The notes beneath the pieces are model-generated. The model was given only the letters and a program-made list of their open reading frames with translations, was not told the DNA's origin and searched no databases. 64,000 nucleotides of DNA from Tropicimonas sp. IMCC6043 (GTDB lineage Bacteria; Pseudomonadota; Alphaproteobacteria; Rhodobacterales; Rhodobacteraceae): positions 248,001-312,000 of the forward strand of contig NZ_SELO01000003.1 of the NCBI RefSeq assembly GCF_004146235.1. Reading direction: 5' to 3'. The position numbers were made by a program, and so were the translations under genes. Positions 17,351-26,724 of this stretch are shown one piece after another. Every line of letters starts with the position of its first letter. The stretch's first letter is position 1.

Positions 17351-18319
17351 GTGACACCAGATCAATTGAGAGCCGATCTCGAGGGATGTTACGTCACGAT
17401 CCCGACGCCGTTCAGCGACAGCGACGGCATGCCGGTAAACGAGAAGGCGCTGCGAACCTATGTCCGGTTCCTGATCGACGCCGGGCTGACCGCCGACTAC
17501 GCGACGCTCCTTGCCGGCGGTGCCGCCGGCGATTTCTCGACCATGACCTTCGACGAGCGCATGCGCGTGGCGGAAATCGTGCTCGACGAGGTAAAAGGGA
17601 GCGTGCCGGTCGCGGTCGGGGCGCAGACGACCTCGACGCTTGAGCTTCGGCGGATCGCCCGCAGGGCTTCGGAACTCGGCGCGAGCTATATCCAGGTCTC
17701 CTGCCCGTTCTATTTCACCCACACCGAAGCCGATTTCGAGGAGTTCGTGCTCGCTGCGGCCGAGGCTGCACCAGAGATCGGCATCATCATCTACAACACG
17801 TTCTGGACCTCTCAGGGCGTCTCCTTCGCGATGGTCGAACGGCTGGCGGAGATCCCGAGCGTTGTCGGGCTGAAATGGGCCACGCCCCGCACCGACGCCA
17901 TGGAGTTCGAGGACGTGACATCGCATTTCTCGGACCGTTTCACTGTCATCGACAACAACCTCTTCTTTGCCTATTCGGCCACGCCCGCGCTCGGCGCTCG
18001 CGCCTTTGAAGTCCATAACTGCAACTTCTGGCCGGAATGGGGGATCAAGCTGATCGACGAGGTAAGAGGCGGAAACTACGCCGAAATCTCGCGTATGCTC
18101 GTCGAGGAGGCGATGCCCTTCTACAAGCTCTGGGTTCAGATCGAAAAGGACTTCACCAGCGGCGACGGCTATCTCGACAAGCTCTGCATGGAACTGATCG
18201 GCCTGCCCTCCAGCCGATGCCGGCCGCCGACACGCGACATCCGCAACCGATACCGGGAGGCCACGCTGGCGATGCTCCGACAGATCGGCGCCCCGCGCCT
18301 GCCCTCCCCTGCCCCGTGA
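17351..18319 (+). CDS. Dihydrodipicolinate synthase (DapA) family lyase/aldolase
   Basis: The 322-residue class I aldolase-type barrel has the Schiff-base Lys K175 in VVGLKWATPR and the Tyr Y148 in IIIYNTFW. The loop that in true DHDPS is GTTGE reads GGAAGDF (about residues 56-62), so the second-substrate pocket differs and lysine biosynthesis is unlikely. Family members dehydrate or cleave 2-keto-3-deoxy sugar acids. The GTG at 17351 has GGGAGGA upstream; longer starts add an unrelated lead. It begins a four-gene run with tight spacing (19, 3 and -1 bp) that also encodes an aldehyde dehydrogenase, a hydroxyacid dehydrogenase and an enolase-superfamily protein. Confidence 0.85.
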   Translation: MTPDQLRADLEGCYVTIPTPFSDSDGMPVNEKALRTYVRFLIDAGLTADYATLLAGGAAGDFSTMTFDERMRVAEIVLDEVKGSVPVAVGAQTTSTLELRRIARRASELGASYIQVSCPFYFTHTEADFEEFVLAAAEAAPEIGIIIYNTFWTSQGVSFAMVERLAEIPSVVGLKWATPRTDAMEFEDVTSHFSDRFTVIDNNLFFAYSATPALGARAFEVHNCNFWPEWGIKLIDEVRGGNYAEISRMLVEEAMPFYKLWVQIEKDFTSGDGYLDKLCMELIGLPSSRCRPPTRDIRNRYREATLAMLRQIGAPRLPSPAP

Positions 18320-18338
18320 GCCACCGGAGACCAATCCC

Positions 18339-19832
18339 ATGTCCGACATGACCCTCGACCGCGCCCAGCATATCGCCGCATCGCTGAAGCCCGAGACCCG
18401 CGCCTTCATCGGCGGCGACTATGTCGACGCCAAGGACGGCGATACCTTCGCCTCGATCAACCCGGCGACCGGAGAGGTCGTCGCCGAGATCGCCCATTGC
18501 AAGGCCGCGGATGTGAACAGGGCCGTGACGGCCGCGCGCGGTGCCTTCGACGCCGGGACCTGGAGCCGCGCCGACCCGACCATGCGCAAGGAAGTGTTGC
18601 TGACGCTCGCGAACCTGGTGCGGGAACATGCCGAGGAGCTGGCGGTTCTCGAAAGCATCAACAGCGGCAAGACCATCACCGACTGCCTGCACGAGATCGG
18701 CACCGAAGTGGCAAATTTCTTTCAATGGTACGGTGAGCTTATCGACAAGACCTTTGGCAAGGTCGCGCCAACGGGGCAGGACACGCTGGCGATGATCGTC
18801 CGGGAGCCGGTCGGCGTCGTCGGCCTCGTCCTGCCGTGGAACTTCCCGCTCCTGATGGCGGCGTGGAAACTCGCGCCGGCGCTGGCGGCGGGATGTTCCT
18901 GTATCGTCAAGCCGGCCGAACAGACGCCGCTCACCGCGATCCGTCTGGCGGCTCTGGCGGCCGAGGCGGGCGTTCCGCCGGGCGTGCTGAACGTGCTGCC
19001 CGGCTTGGGCGAGACGGCCGGCGAGGCAATTGGCCGGCATAATGACATCGATGTGGTGTCCTTTACCGGCTCGACCGAAGTCGGCGGCTATTTCCTGCGC
19101 TATGCGGGGGAATCGAACATGAAGGTCGTCGGGCTCGAGATGGGCGGCAAGTCGCCCTTCATCGTGCTCGAGGATGCCGTCATGGATGACGACATGATCG
19201 AGAACGCCGCAATGAGCGCCTTCTGGAACGGCGGCCAGAACTGCTCGGCCAACATGCGCCAACTCGTGGACCGCCGCATTGCCGGCGAATTTGCCGAACG
19301 TGTCACCGAGCGGGCAAAGCGGTTCCGTCTCGGCAACCCGCTCGATCCCGAGACCGACGTCCCCGCGATGGTGACCAGAGAGCACCAGGACCGGGTGATG
19401 TCCTATATCGAGACCGGCAAGAGCGAAGGCGCGACCCTCGTCTGCGGCGGATTCGCGACGAACGCGCCGGGCACCTTCATCCAGCCCGCGGTCTTCACCG
19501 ACGTGGCGCCCTCGATGACCATCGCGCGCGAGGAGATCTTCGGCCCGGTCCTCGGCATCCTGCCGGTCGATGGACTGGACGAGGCGTTGCGCATCGCCAA
19601 GGACACCGATTACGGGCTGCATGCCTCTGTCTTCACCCAGGATATCGACAAGGCGATGCGGATGGCGCGGGCGCTGCCCTGTGGCACGGTCAGCGTCAAC
19701 GCCTTCTCCGAAGGGGACATCACCACGCCCTTCGGGGGATACAAGCGGTCGGGGTCGCTCGCCCGTGACAACGGGGCGGAGGCGATGGACCAGTATCTTC
19801 AGACCAAGACGATCTGGATCGCGCTGCGCTGA
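18339..19832 (+). CDS. NAD(P)-dependent aldehyde dehydrogenase (PuuC/AldA-like)
   Basis: The 497-residue protein is a full-length ALDH superfamily member. Catalytic C302 is in WNGGQNCSANM, general base E267 in GLEMGGKSPF, and N168 in LPWNFPL; the cofactor site includes KPAEQTPLTA and FTGSTEVG. The C-terminal ITTPFGGYKRSGSLARDNG resembles gamma-glutamyl-gamma-aminobutyraldehyde and semialdehyde dehydrogenases. In this cluster it could oxidise the semialdehyde released after the DapA-like step, for example 2-oxoglutarate semialdehyde. GGAGACC sits upstream of the ATG. Confidence 0.92.
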   Translation: MSDMTLDRAQHIAASLKPETRAFIGGDYVDAKDGDTFASINPATGEVVAEIAHCKAADVNRAVTAARGAFDAGTWSRADPTMRKEVLLTLANLVREHAEELAVLESINSGKTITDCLHEIGTEVANFFQWYGELIDKTFGKVAPTGQDTLAMIVREPVGVVGLVLPWNFPLLMAAWKLAPALAAGCSCIVKPAEQTPLTAIRLAALAAEAGVPPGVLNVLPGLGETAGEAIGRHNDIDVVSFTGSTEVGGYFLRYAGESNMKVVGLEMGGKSPFIVLEDAVMDDDMIENAAMSAFWNGGQNCSANMRQLVDRRIAGEFAERVTERAKRFRLGNPLDPETDVPAMVTREHQDRVMSYIETGKSEGATLVCGGFATNAPGTFIQPAVFTDVAPSMTIAREEIFGPVLGILPVDGLDEALRIAKDTDYGLHASVFTQDIDKAMRMARALPCGTVSVNAFSEGDITTPFGGYKRSGSLARDNGAEAMDQYLQTKTIWIALR

Positions 19833-19835
19833 CCG

Positions 19836-20741
19836 ATGCGGACCGCCGTTCTGCTGCAACTCACACCGGACCAGACCGCACGACTTGAGGCGGCGGGGCT
19901 GGAGCCCGTCTTCCTGCCGGATGGCGGGCCCTGCCCCGACGCCTTCCGCGAAGCCGAAATCGCCTTCGGCAATCCACCCCTGGCCTGGCTGAAGGCGTCG
20001 CCCGGACCCGGCTGGGTGCAACTCGAGTCGGTAGGCTTCGGCGAATATGCCGGCCAGGATCTCGGTGGCGCCGTTCTGACAAATCTCGCGGGGTTCTTTG
20101 CCGAGCCCGTCGCCGAATCCATCCTCGCGGGCCTTCTCGCGCTGCTGCGGGGGATCGATCGCTTGACGCTGCTCAGACGTGACGGGCACTGGCTGGGCGA
20201 CAACATCCGCCCCACCCTGCGCTGCCTCTCGGGTGCGCGCGTGACCCTGTTCGGCATGGGGGCGATCAACCGGCGGCTGGCGGAGATGCTCGCAGCGTTC
20301 GGATGCGATATCGCTACCTTCCGAAGCGACTGGCAGCCGGCCGACCTCGACGCTGCGCTGAAGAGCTCCGGCATCCTCGTCGCAACGGCGCCCGACACAC
20401 CCTGCACCCGCGATGTCTTCGACGCCCGGCGGCTGGCAATCCTGCCGCCGCAGGCGATCGTCGCGAGCTTTGGCCGCGGCTTGGTGCTCGACGAGACCGC
20501 ACTTGCCGAAGCGTTGCACACGGGAAGACTCGGCGGCGCCGTAGTCGACGTTACCCGCGAAGAACCTCTGCCCGCCGACCACCCGTTCTGGACCGCGCCG
20601 AACCTGATCCTCACCCAGCATTCCGCCGGAGGCACCGGCGACGAGATCGACCGGAAAATCGACCACTTCCTGGCCAATTTTGCACGTTTCCGCGCGGGCG
20701 AGCCGCTGCAGGGAATCGTCAGCTTTGAAAGGGGATATTGA
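19836..20741 (+). CDS. D-isomer-specific 2-hydroxyacid dehydrogenase
   Basis: This 301-residue NAD(P)-dependent oxidoreductase has a Rossmann motif LFGMGAINRRLAEMLAAFG, the catalytic Arg in VASFGRGLVLDE, Glu in VDVTREEPLPADHPFW and His in LTQHSAGGT. It is slightly shorter than typical members (about 310-330 residues). It interconverts 2-keto acids and D-2-hydroxyacids such as glyoxylate/glycolate or hydroxypyruvate/glycerate. It lies 3 bp after the aldehyde dehydrogenase and its stop overlaps the next ATG by one base, so it is part of the same operon. Confidence 0.88.
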   Translation: MRTAVLLQLTPDQTARLEAAGLEPVFLPDGGPCPDAFREAEIAFGNPPLAWLKASPGPGWVQLESVGFGEYAGQDLGGAVLTNLAGFFAEPVAESILAGLLALLRGIDRLTLLRRDGHWLGDNIRPTLRCLSGARVTLFGMGAINRRLAEMLAAFGCDIATFRSDWQPADLDAALKSSGILVATAPDTPCTRDVFDARRLAILPPQAIVASFGRGLVLDETALAEALHTGRLGGAVVDVTREEPLPADHPFWTAPNLILTQHSAGGTGDEIDRKIDHFLANFARFRAGEPLQGIVSFERGY

Positions 20742-21940
20742 TGCCCGCCATCCGCAGCGTACGGACCGTCCTGCTCTCCTCGCCCTATGCCGACGCAGAG
20801 GACCCGGAAATCAAGGAGTGTTTCCCGAACGGTCCAAAGCGCACGATCGGCATGGTCGAGCTGACGCTCGACACCGGGACAAACGGCATCGGCGAGGGCT
20901 ATCTCGCGGTGTTCGCGCCGCTGGTCTTCAAGTCGATCGTCGAGCTTCTCACCCCCTATCTGGTCGGACGCGACGCCTTCGACATCCCGCGGCGCGTCGC
21001 CGATATGCGGTCGGTCTGCGACTACTGGTCATTGCAGGGCGCGGCGCGCCACGTGATCTCCGCGGTTGAGATCGCGCTCTGGGATGCGATGGGAAAGACA
21101 AAGGGCCAGCCGGTGCATGCGCTGCTCGGCAAGGCCGAGGCCCAGAGCCTGCAGATTTATGGCTCCGGCGGCTGCTGCGACCGCAAGGAACAGTTCCTGC
21201 GGGAGCTCGACCTGCTGGAGAGCAAGGGGATCGGGCTCTACAAGATCCGCTCGGTCAAGACCGATCTGAGGCGCACGGCCTGGGTACTGGAAGAGGCGGC
21301 GGCGCGCGGCATCGGCGTTGGCGTGGACATGTGCCAGAACCTCGCCGACCCGCCGCAATCGGTGGCCGATGCCGCGAGCTTCATCGAGGGCGTCGCGCGG
21401 CTGACATCGGTGCCGATGGTCTTTGTCGAGGAGGCGCTCGGCCCGGATGCGCCGGAGAACTTCCGCGCCCTGCGCGAGCGGATCGACGTGCCGGTCTATG
21501 GCGGCGAGATCATCACCACGCCCAAGGAGATGATCGACCGTCTGGAGGCTGGCACCTATGACGGCGTGCAGCCCGACGCCTCGGTGATCGGCGGCATCTC
21601 GGCGGTCATGGAGGTGTTCGCCGCGGCGGGGCCTGCCGGTGTCCGGGTGATCGTCCATGCCTGGGGCGGACCGGCGGCGATCATGGCGTCCTACCATGCG
21701 GCCTTTGCCGGGGGCGGAGACCTCGTGGAATGGCCGATGCTGTATCACCCGCTGACCGACGACATGATCGGCGGGCGCGCGCGCATCGTCGACGGCCGGC
21801 TGCTGCGGCCGGACGCGCCCGGGATCGGCGTGAGCCTGACGCCGGAGATCGAGGCGCGCTACCCGTTCGACGAGAGCGCGGTCTATTCCTGCATGTTGGC
21901 CGATTACGGCCCGCCGCCCGACGAATACTGGACCCGCTGA
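20741..21940 (+). CDS. Mandelate racemase/muconate-lactonizing (enolase superfamily) acid-sugar dehydratase
   Basis: The 399-residue protein has the enolase-superfamily layout. Metal ligands are D197 (VGVDMCQN), E230 (MVFVEEA) and E256 (VYGGEIIT). The D279 (QPDASVIGG) and H306 (IVHAWGG) pair forms the base on the barrel's far side, and the near-side KxK position reads K168-I-R170. This mandelate-racemase-subgroup arrangement fits dehydration of acid sugars to 2-keto-3-deoxy acids. Together with the DapA-like lyase and the ALDH it suggests a dehydrate, cleave, oxidise route; the exact sugar is unknown. A TTG three bases earlier is possible, but the ATG at 20741 overlaps the previous stop. Confidence 0.88.
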   Translation: MPAIRSVRTVLLSSPYADAEDPEIKECFPNGPKRTIGMVELTLDTGTNGIGEGYLAVFAPLVFKSIVELLTPYLVGRDAFDIPRRVADMRSVCDYWSLQGAARHVISAVEIALWDAMGKTKGQPVHALLGKAEAQSLQIYGSGGCCDRKEQFLRELDLLESKGIGLYKIRSVKTDLRRTAWVLEEAAARGIGVGVDMCQNLADPPQSVADAASFIEGVARLTSVPMVFVEEALGPDAPENFRALRERIDVPVYGGEIITTPKEMIDRLEAGTYDGVQPDASVIGGISAVMEVFAAAGPAGVRVIVHAWGGPAAIMASYHAAFAGGGDLVEWPMLYHPLTDDMIGGRARIVDGRLLRPDAPGIGVSLTPEIEARYPFDESAVYSCMLADYGPPPDEYWTR

Positions 21941-21958
21941 CCGTCCGAAGCGGCGGCT

Positions 21959-23050
21959 TCAACCTTCCGAAGCGGCGCCGACGGCGATGCCGTCGGCATC
22001 GAAGAGATGCAGATGCGCCGTGTCGGGCGCAGCCCGAACAGGGCCGCCCTCGGGCACGTTCAGCCCCCGGAACTCCATGATCACCGGACCCGCCGGGTGA
22101 TCGGGCGCGTGCAGCAACGACACGGTGCCGAGCCGCTCCACGAAGGTCACCTCGGCCCGGAACGGACCGACCTCGGACAGCGTCAGGTGCTCGGGACGCA
22201 CCCCGAGCGTCACCGGATCGCCGACACGCAGCCTCCCGGGCGCGACCTTGACAGGCACCGGCGCGTCGCATCCCGCGATCTCCACCTGCGCCTCGGCCTC
22301 CGAGAGCGCAACCACCCGGCCCTTGAGCAGGTTCATCCGCGGCGAGCCGACGAAACCCGCGACGAAGACATTCGCCGGTCGGGTGAAGAGTTCGATGGGC
22401 GTGCCCACCTGTTCGATCCTTCCGTCGCGCAGCACCACGATCCTGTCGGCCATGGTCATCGCTTCGACCTGATCGTGGGTCACATAGATCATCGTCGCCC
22501 CGAGCTTGCGGTGCAGCGAGGTGATCTCCAGCCGCATCTGCACCCGCAACTCGGCGTCGAGATTGGAGAGCGGCTCGTCGAACAGGAACACGTCCGGCTC
22601 ACGCACGATGGCCCGTCCGATGGCGACGCGCTGGCGCTGGCCGCCGGAAAGCTGCCGCGGATAACGGTCCATCAGCGGCTCGAGTTGCAGGATCGCGGCC
22701 GCTTTGCGGGCCATCTCGAGCCGGTCCGCCTTGCCGATCCCGGCCATTCGGAGCGGAAAGGCGATGTTCTCGGCGACCGTCATGTGGGGATAGAGCGCAT
22801 AGCTCTGGAACACCATCGCCGCGCCGCGCTTGGAAGCGTCGACATCGCGCATCGACTTCCCGCCGATCCGGATATCGCCACGCGTCAGGGTCTCGAGCCC
22901 GCAGATCATGCGCAACAGGGTGGACTTGCCGCATCCCGAGGGGCCCACGAACACCACCAGCTCGCCGGAGTTCAGGTGAAGGCTGACCTCGCCAATGGCC
23001 TCGAAAGCCCCGAAGTTCTTTCCGACTTGCACCAGTTCGACATCGCTCAT
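21959..23050 (-). CDS. Sugar ABC transporter ATP-binding protein (MalK/UgpC-like)
   Basis: The 363-residue ATPase has Walker A GPSGCGKST at residues 36-44, Q-loop VFQSYALYPHMTV, signature LSGGQRQR, Walker B VFLFDEPLSNLD and a C-terminal TOBE regulatory domain (LGVRPEHLTL region). This MalK/UgpC type drives CUT1 importers for sugars, polyols or glycerophosphodiesters. It is the last gene of the minus-strand operon and should pair with the two permeases and binding protein upstream. Its stop is only 18 bp from the convergent stop of the enolase-superfamily gene. Confidence 0.92.
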   Translation of the reverse strand: MSDVELVQVGKNFGAFEAIGEVSLHLNSGELVVFVGPSGCGKSTLLRMICGLETLTRGDIRIGGKSMRDVDASKRGAAMVFQSYALYPHMTVAENIAFPLRMAGIGKADRLEMARKAAAILQLEPLMDRYPRQLSGGQRQRVAIGRAIVREPDVFLFDEPLSNLDAELRVQMRLEITSLHRKLGATMIYVTHDQVEAMTMADRIVVLRDGRIEQVGTPIELFTRPANVFVAGFVGSPRMNLLKGRVVALSEAEAQVEIAGCDAPVPVKVAPGRLRVGDPVTLGVRPEHLTLSEVGPFRAEVTFVERLGTVSLLHAPDHPAGPVIMEFRGLNVPEGGPVRAAPDTAHLHLFDADGIAVGAASEG

Positions 23051-23129
23051 TGCGCTCTTTCTCGTTCAGGTTGCCCTCGGGCGGAGGCCCGGCGCAGCGG
23101 GCGCCGGGCACGGTGGTATCGCGGCTGGC

Positions 23130-24338
23130 TCAGACCCTGAAGCGCGTGCAGCGGACATATTGCAGGGGTACCTCGTCCTCGCTCCACTCGTGATAGAGCG
23201 CGACGCAGGTACCGTCCGGGACCTTCACGATCGAGGGGTAGCCGATATGCTGGTAGACGCCCGGATGCTCCCAGTTGACCTCCCCGCCCTTGTGACCGCC
23301 GGCGCTGAACCCAAGCGTGCTCGCCACCTTGCCCTCGGCCGACTTGCCGGGGACGCCGCCCTCGCGGATGACGAACTCGTCCTTCACGTCCCAGGTAACG
23401 CCGTCCTCCGAGATGATGCCGCGCACGCCGTAGGGTGGTTTGCGATAGCCGTATACCATGAGGTAGCGGCCGTCCTGCAACGTGATCAACTCGGCCGGGA
23501 AGCCCCAGATGTTGGTCCATTTCGGCGGCGTCCAGGAGAAACCGTCATCCTCGGAGATCGTCATCACCATGTTCTTGGCGTCCGAGGAGGGGTTCACATG
23601 CGTCCGCATGAAACAGACCAGCCGCCCGTCCTTCAGCCGCAGGATCGCGGGTTCCTCGTAGTCGATGATATTTGCGGGATCATAGGCGAGGGTCGAGTAA
23701 TATTCCCAGTTGCGCCCGCCATCGTCGGAGCGGATCAGGAAGGAGCGCGTGGTCTCGCCCTCGCCCTCCTCCTCGTAGCCGTGCATCCGGCCATAGAGCC
23801 CCATCAGGAGCCCGCCGTCGGGCAGCTGCCAGCAGCCGAGGCGGCAGCCCGCGTGCTTCATCGGCCGGACGTTGCAGGCGACGGGCTTCTCCGTCCAGGT
23901 CTCGCCGCCATCGTGGGAATACACCACATAGGTTCCGATCCAGGAGCGCAGGCGGTAGGACCAGGTCCAGTCGCCCCATTCCTCGGTCAGCGGCCCGGCG
24001 GCCCAGGAGGGCTGGAGGTGCTTCTGTCCGCGCTTGAAGAAGGCGGTGATGGTGAAGTTCACGATCAGCGTGCCGTCTTCCATCTCGCAGATGCCGCAAT
24101 CCCAGTTCCCTTCCACGTCGGACCAGGGATAGACGACCTTGGACACCGACCAGGTCTTTCCGCCGTCCTTCGAGCGCGTGATGCGGGTCTGGCCGGTGTC
24201 GTGGTGGATCGGAAAGCGTTCCTCGTTGAAGACGGCGAGGATGTCGCCGTTCCTGAGCGTGCGGGCCGCGATCTGATTCAGGCAATGGACGTCGCTGGTC
24301 TCGATCGTCACGTGCTCGATGTCAGAAATGATTGCCAT
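23130..24338 (-). CDS. Sialidase-fold (BNR/Asp-box repeat) protein, predicted cytoplasmic
   Basis: The 402-residue beta-propeller candidate carries at least four Asp-box-like repeats: SKDGGKTWS (about 56-64), SHDGGETWT, SDDGGRNWE and SEDDGFSWT. There is no signal peptide or membrane helix, unlike secreted sialidases. It is encoded inside a sugar ABC-importer operon, between an aldehyde dehydrogenase and the ATPase, so it may act on an imported oligosaccharide or a sugar acid, or as a non-catalytic binder. I cannot see the Arg triad pattern well enough to call true sialidase activity. A paralogue lies at 29502-30626. Confidence 0.8.
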   Translation of the reverse strand: MAIISDIEHVTIETSDVHCLNQIAARTLRNGDILAVFNEERFPIHHDTGQTRITRSKDGGKTWSVSKVVYPWSDVEGNWDCGICEMEDGTLIVNFTITAFFKRGQKHLQPSWAAGPLTEEWGDWTWSYRLRSWIGTYVVYSHDGGETWTEKPVACNVRPMKHAGCRLGCWQLPDGGLLMGLYGRMHGYEEEGEGETTRSFLIRSDDGGRNWEYYSTLAYDPANIIDYEEPAILRLKDGRLVCFMRTHVNPSSDAKNMVMTISEDDGFSWTPPKWTNIWGFPAELITLQDGRYLMVYGYRKPPYGVRGIISEDGVTWDVKDEFVIREGGVPGKSAEGKVASTLGFSAGGHKGGEVNWEHPGVYQHIGYPSIVKVPDGTCVALYHEWSEDEVPLQYVRCTRFRV

Positions 24339-24380
24339 GATCTGTCCTGAGTCCTTGGTTTCCAGGTTTCCACTCCGGCG

Positions 24381-25877
24381 TCAGCGTCGAATGCGGATGC
24401 CGATGTTCTTGAGGGCGACGTAGTTCATGATCCCGGCCTCGCCGCGCTCGCGGCCGACGCCGCTGTCACGCGTTCCGCCGGTCGGGGCCTGCAATCCGCC
24501 GATGAACCAGCCGTTGATCCAGACCGACCCGGCCCGGATGCTGCGCGAGAGGCGCAAGGCCCGGTCGATGTCTTTCGTGAAGACGCCGGCGACGAGCCCG
24601 TAGGTCAGCCGGTTGGCGAGCGCGAGCGCCTCCTCCTCTGTGTCGAAGGCGAAGGCCGTGATCACCGGGCCGAAGGTCTCCTCGCTGGCTATGGCGCTCG
24701 CAGGGTCGACATCGGCGAAGATCGTGGGCGCGACGAACCAGCCATCCTCGAGCCCCGCGGGGCGCCCGCCGCCGAGAAGCAGCCGTGCCCCGTTCGTCCG
24801 CGCGCTTTCAATATGCGACATGACCTTGGCGTGCTGCTCGGCCGAGACCAGCGGGCCGATCATCGCGTCCTCCATCCCGGGCGCGACGGTGACCCCCTTC
24901 GCGGCATCGACAAGGCGGTCGAGAAAGGCATCGTGAATGCCCCGTTGCAGGACCACACGAGACACCGAGGAACAGACCTGACCGCAATTGTCGAAGGCAC
25001 CGTCGAGGACGACCTCGACCGCGGCGTCGATATCGGCATCGTCGAAGATCAGGATCGGGTTCTTGCCACCGAGTTCGAGCACCACCGGCTTGAGGTTCCG
25101 CCCCGCGGCCTCGCCGATGCGCCGGCCGGTCGCGACAGAACCGGTAAAAGTGATCCCATCGATGCCGGGATGATCGGTCAGGGCGGCGCCGGCCTCCGCC
25201 CCGAAGCCGGTCACGCAGGTCACCACCCCCGCCGGAAGCCCCGCCACCCGGCAGAGCTCGGCAAAGGCCAGGGTGGTCAGCGAGGATTGCTCGGCGGGTT
25301 TGAGGATGACGGTGCAGCCGGCCGCCAGAGCCGGTGCTGCCGAGCGCATGGCCATGCCGAGCGGGTAGTTCCAGGGCGTGATATGGACGGTCACGCCGAG
25401 CGGCTCCAGCTCGGCATAGTCGACGAAATCCGGCCCGAGGGGCACGGTGATCCCCTGAAGCTTGTCGGCCCAGCCAGCGTTGTAGCGCAGTCCGCCGACG
25501 CAGCCTCGCATGTCGCCCCGCGCCGCCGACAGGGGCTTTCCCATATCCATCGTCTCAAGACGTGCGAGCAGGTCGGAATGCGCCTCCAGCACCTCCGCAA
25601 GACGCATGAGCATTTGACCGCGATCCTGCGGGACCATGTCGCGCCAGCTCGGCAGCGCCGCCGTTGCCGAGGCGACGGCGCGCTCTGCGTCCTCCGCCCT
25701 GCCCCGGGCGAGCCGCGCGATCAGCCGTCCCGTCGAGGGATCGTGGCTGTCGAAGGTCTCGCCCCCCGCGGCCGGTGTCCCGCCCGCCGCGGTGTAGATC
25801 GACGGCAGCGTCGGCGCGTCGCCGGACAGGATGGTGGCGAGGAGATCGAGGATCGGCGTGGAAACGGTGTGGCTCAT
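24381..25877 (-). CDS. NAD(P)-dependent aldehyde dehydrogenase (betaine/semialdehyde type)
   Basis: The 498-residue ALDH has C302 in DNCGQVCSSVSR, E268 in VLELGGKNPI, N170 in ITPWNYPLG and cofactor residues in LKPAEQSS and FTGSVATG. It is distinct from the ALDH at 18339 and belongs more to the betaine-aldehyde/succinate-semialdehyde group. The ATG at 25877 overlaps the stop of the upstream permease (ATGA), so the enzyme is translated with the importer and likely oxidises an aldehyde made from the transported sugar. A much longer in-frame extension upstream is only the shadow of the permease gene. Confidence 0.92.
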   Translation of the reverse strand: MSHTVSTPILDLLATILSGDAPTLPSIYTAAGGTPAAGGETFDSHDPSTGRLIARLARGRAEDAERAVASATAALPSWRDMVPQDRGQMLMRLAEVLEAHSDLLARLETMDMGKPLSAARGDMRGCVGGLRYNAGWADKLQGITVPLGPDFVDYAELEPLGVTVHITPWNYPLGMAMRSAAPALAAGCTVILKPAEQSSLTTLAFAELCRVAGLPAGVVTCVTGFGAEAGAALTDHPGIDGITFTGSVATGRRIGEAAGRNLKPVVLELGGKNPILIFDDADIDAAVEVVLDGAFDNCGQVCSSVSRVVLQRGIHDAFLDRLVDAAKGVTVAPGMEDAMIGPLVSAEQHAKVMSHIESARTNGARLLLGGGRPAGLEDGWFVAPTIFADVDPASAIASEETFGPVITAFAFDTEEEALALANRLTYGLVAGVFTKDIDRALRLSRSIRAGSVWINGWFIGGLQAPTGGTRDSGVGRERGEAGIMNYVALKNIGIRIRR

Positions 25878-26716
25878 TGCTTCACACCTCCCTGGGAGAT
25901 GCCCTGGATGAAGTATTTCTGAAGGAAGAAGAACAGCAGCAGCGACGGCACCGACAGCACCGTCACCGCGGCCATCGAGACCGAGAAGGCTTCGAGCTGG
26001 GTGTGCGAGCCGGTGATTGGTGCGAAGGCCGCGATGCCGACCGGCAGGGTCTTCATCTCGTCGTCGAAGACCACCAGCAGAGGCCACAGGAAGTTGTTCC
26101 AGTTCAGCGTGAAGATGATGACCGAGGCGGCGATCATCGGCGCGCGCGCCAGCGGCAGCGCGACCAGGAGGAAGGTCTTGAAGGCCGAGGCACCGTCCAG
26201 CCGCGCGGCCTCCTCGATCTCCCGCGGGAAGGAAAGGAAGAACTGGCGGAAGATGTAGACCGAGAAGACGTTGGCGATCGTCGGCAGGATCAGCGCCTGA
26301 TAGGTCGAGGCCCAGCCGATCTTTATGAAGGCGAGCAGCATGGGGACGACCGTGACCTCGCTCGGGATCATCAGCGAGGCAAGGAAGACAAGGAAGATGA
26401 TCCGCCCGCCCGGCACCCGGAGCCGCGCCAGCGCGTAGCCCGCCATGGCGCCGAAGAAGACGCAGAGCCCGGTCGAGACCGTCGCCTGCACCAGCGAATT
26501 GAACCCCCAGCGGATCACCGGGTATTCGAACACCTTGCGGTAGTTGTCGAGGGTCCAGCGGCGCGGAAACCATTCGATGTCCTGGGTCATCACGTCGGCG
26601 GGGAACTTGAAGGAGGTGGAAACCATCCAGACGAAGGGCGCCGCCCAGGCCAGCGCCACCAGCAGGCCGCCGATCCAGACGATCACGTCGCCGCGGGTCA
26701 TGCCCAACTCGCGCAT
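25874..26716 (-). CDS. Sugar ABC transporter permease (MalG-like, CUT1)
   Basis: The protein of about 280 residues has six membrane segments and the cytoplasmic EAA loop EEAARLDGASAFKTFLLVALP, ending with FLQKYFIQGISQGGVKQ, the typical MalG tail. It forms the importer channel with the MalF-like partner. A TTG at 26728 gives a four-residue extension, but the ATG at 26716 has AAAGG upstream and looks better. The 3' end overlaps the aldehyde dehydrogenase start. Confidence 0.92.
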   Translation of the reverse strand: MRELGMTRGDVIVWIGGLLVALAWAAPFVWMVSTSFKFPADVMTQDIEWFPRRWTLDNYRKVFEYPVIRWGFNSLVQATVSTGLCVFFGAMAGYALARLRVPGGRIIFLVFLASLMIPSEVTVVPMLLAFIKIGWASTYQALILPTIANVFSVYIFRQFFLSFPREIEEAARLDGASAFKTFLLVALPLARAPMIAASVIIFTLNWNNFLWPLLVVFDDEMKTLPVGIAAFAPITGSHTQLEAFSVSMAAVTVLSVPSLLLFFFLQKYFIQGISQGGVKQ

Positions 26717-26724
26717 CCGGCCTT

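Noticed and set aside
18153-20666. 837-residue minus-strand reading frame
   Set aside because: Antisense to the ALDH and hydroxyacid dehydrogenase genes, with no recognised domain; shadow of their codon bias.
21941-21975. Direct repeat CCGAAGCGGC between the convergent operons as a terminator
   Set aside because: The only stem (GAAGC/GCTTC, 5 bp) is weak and short; not reported as a feature.
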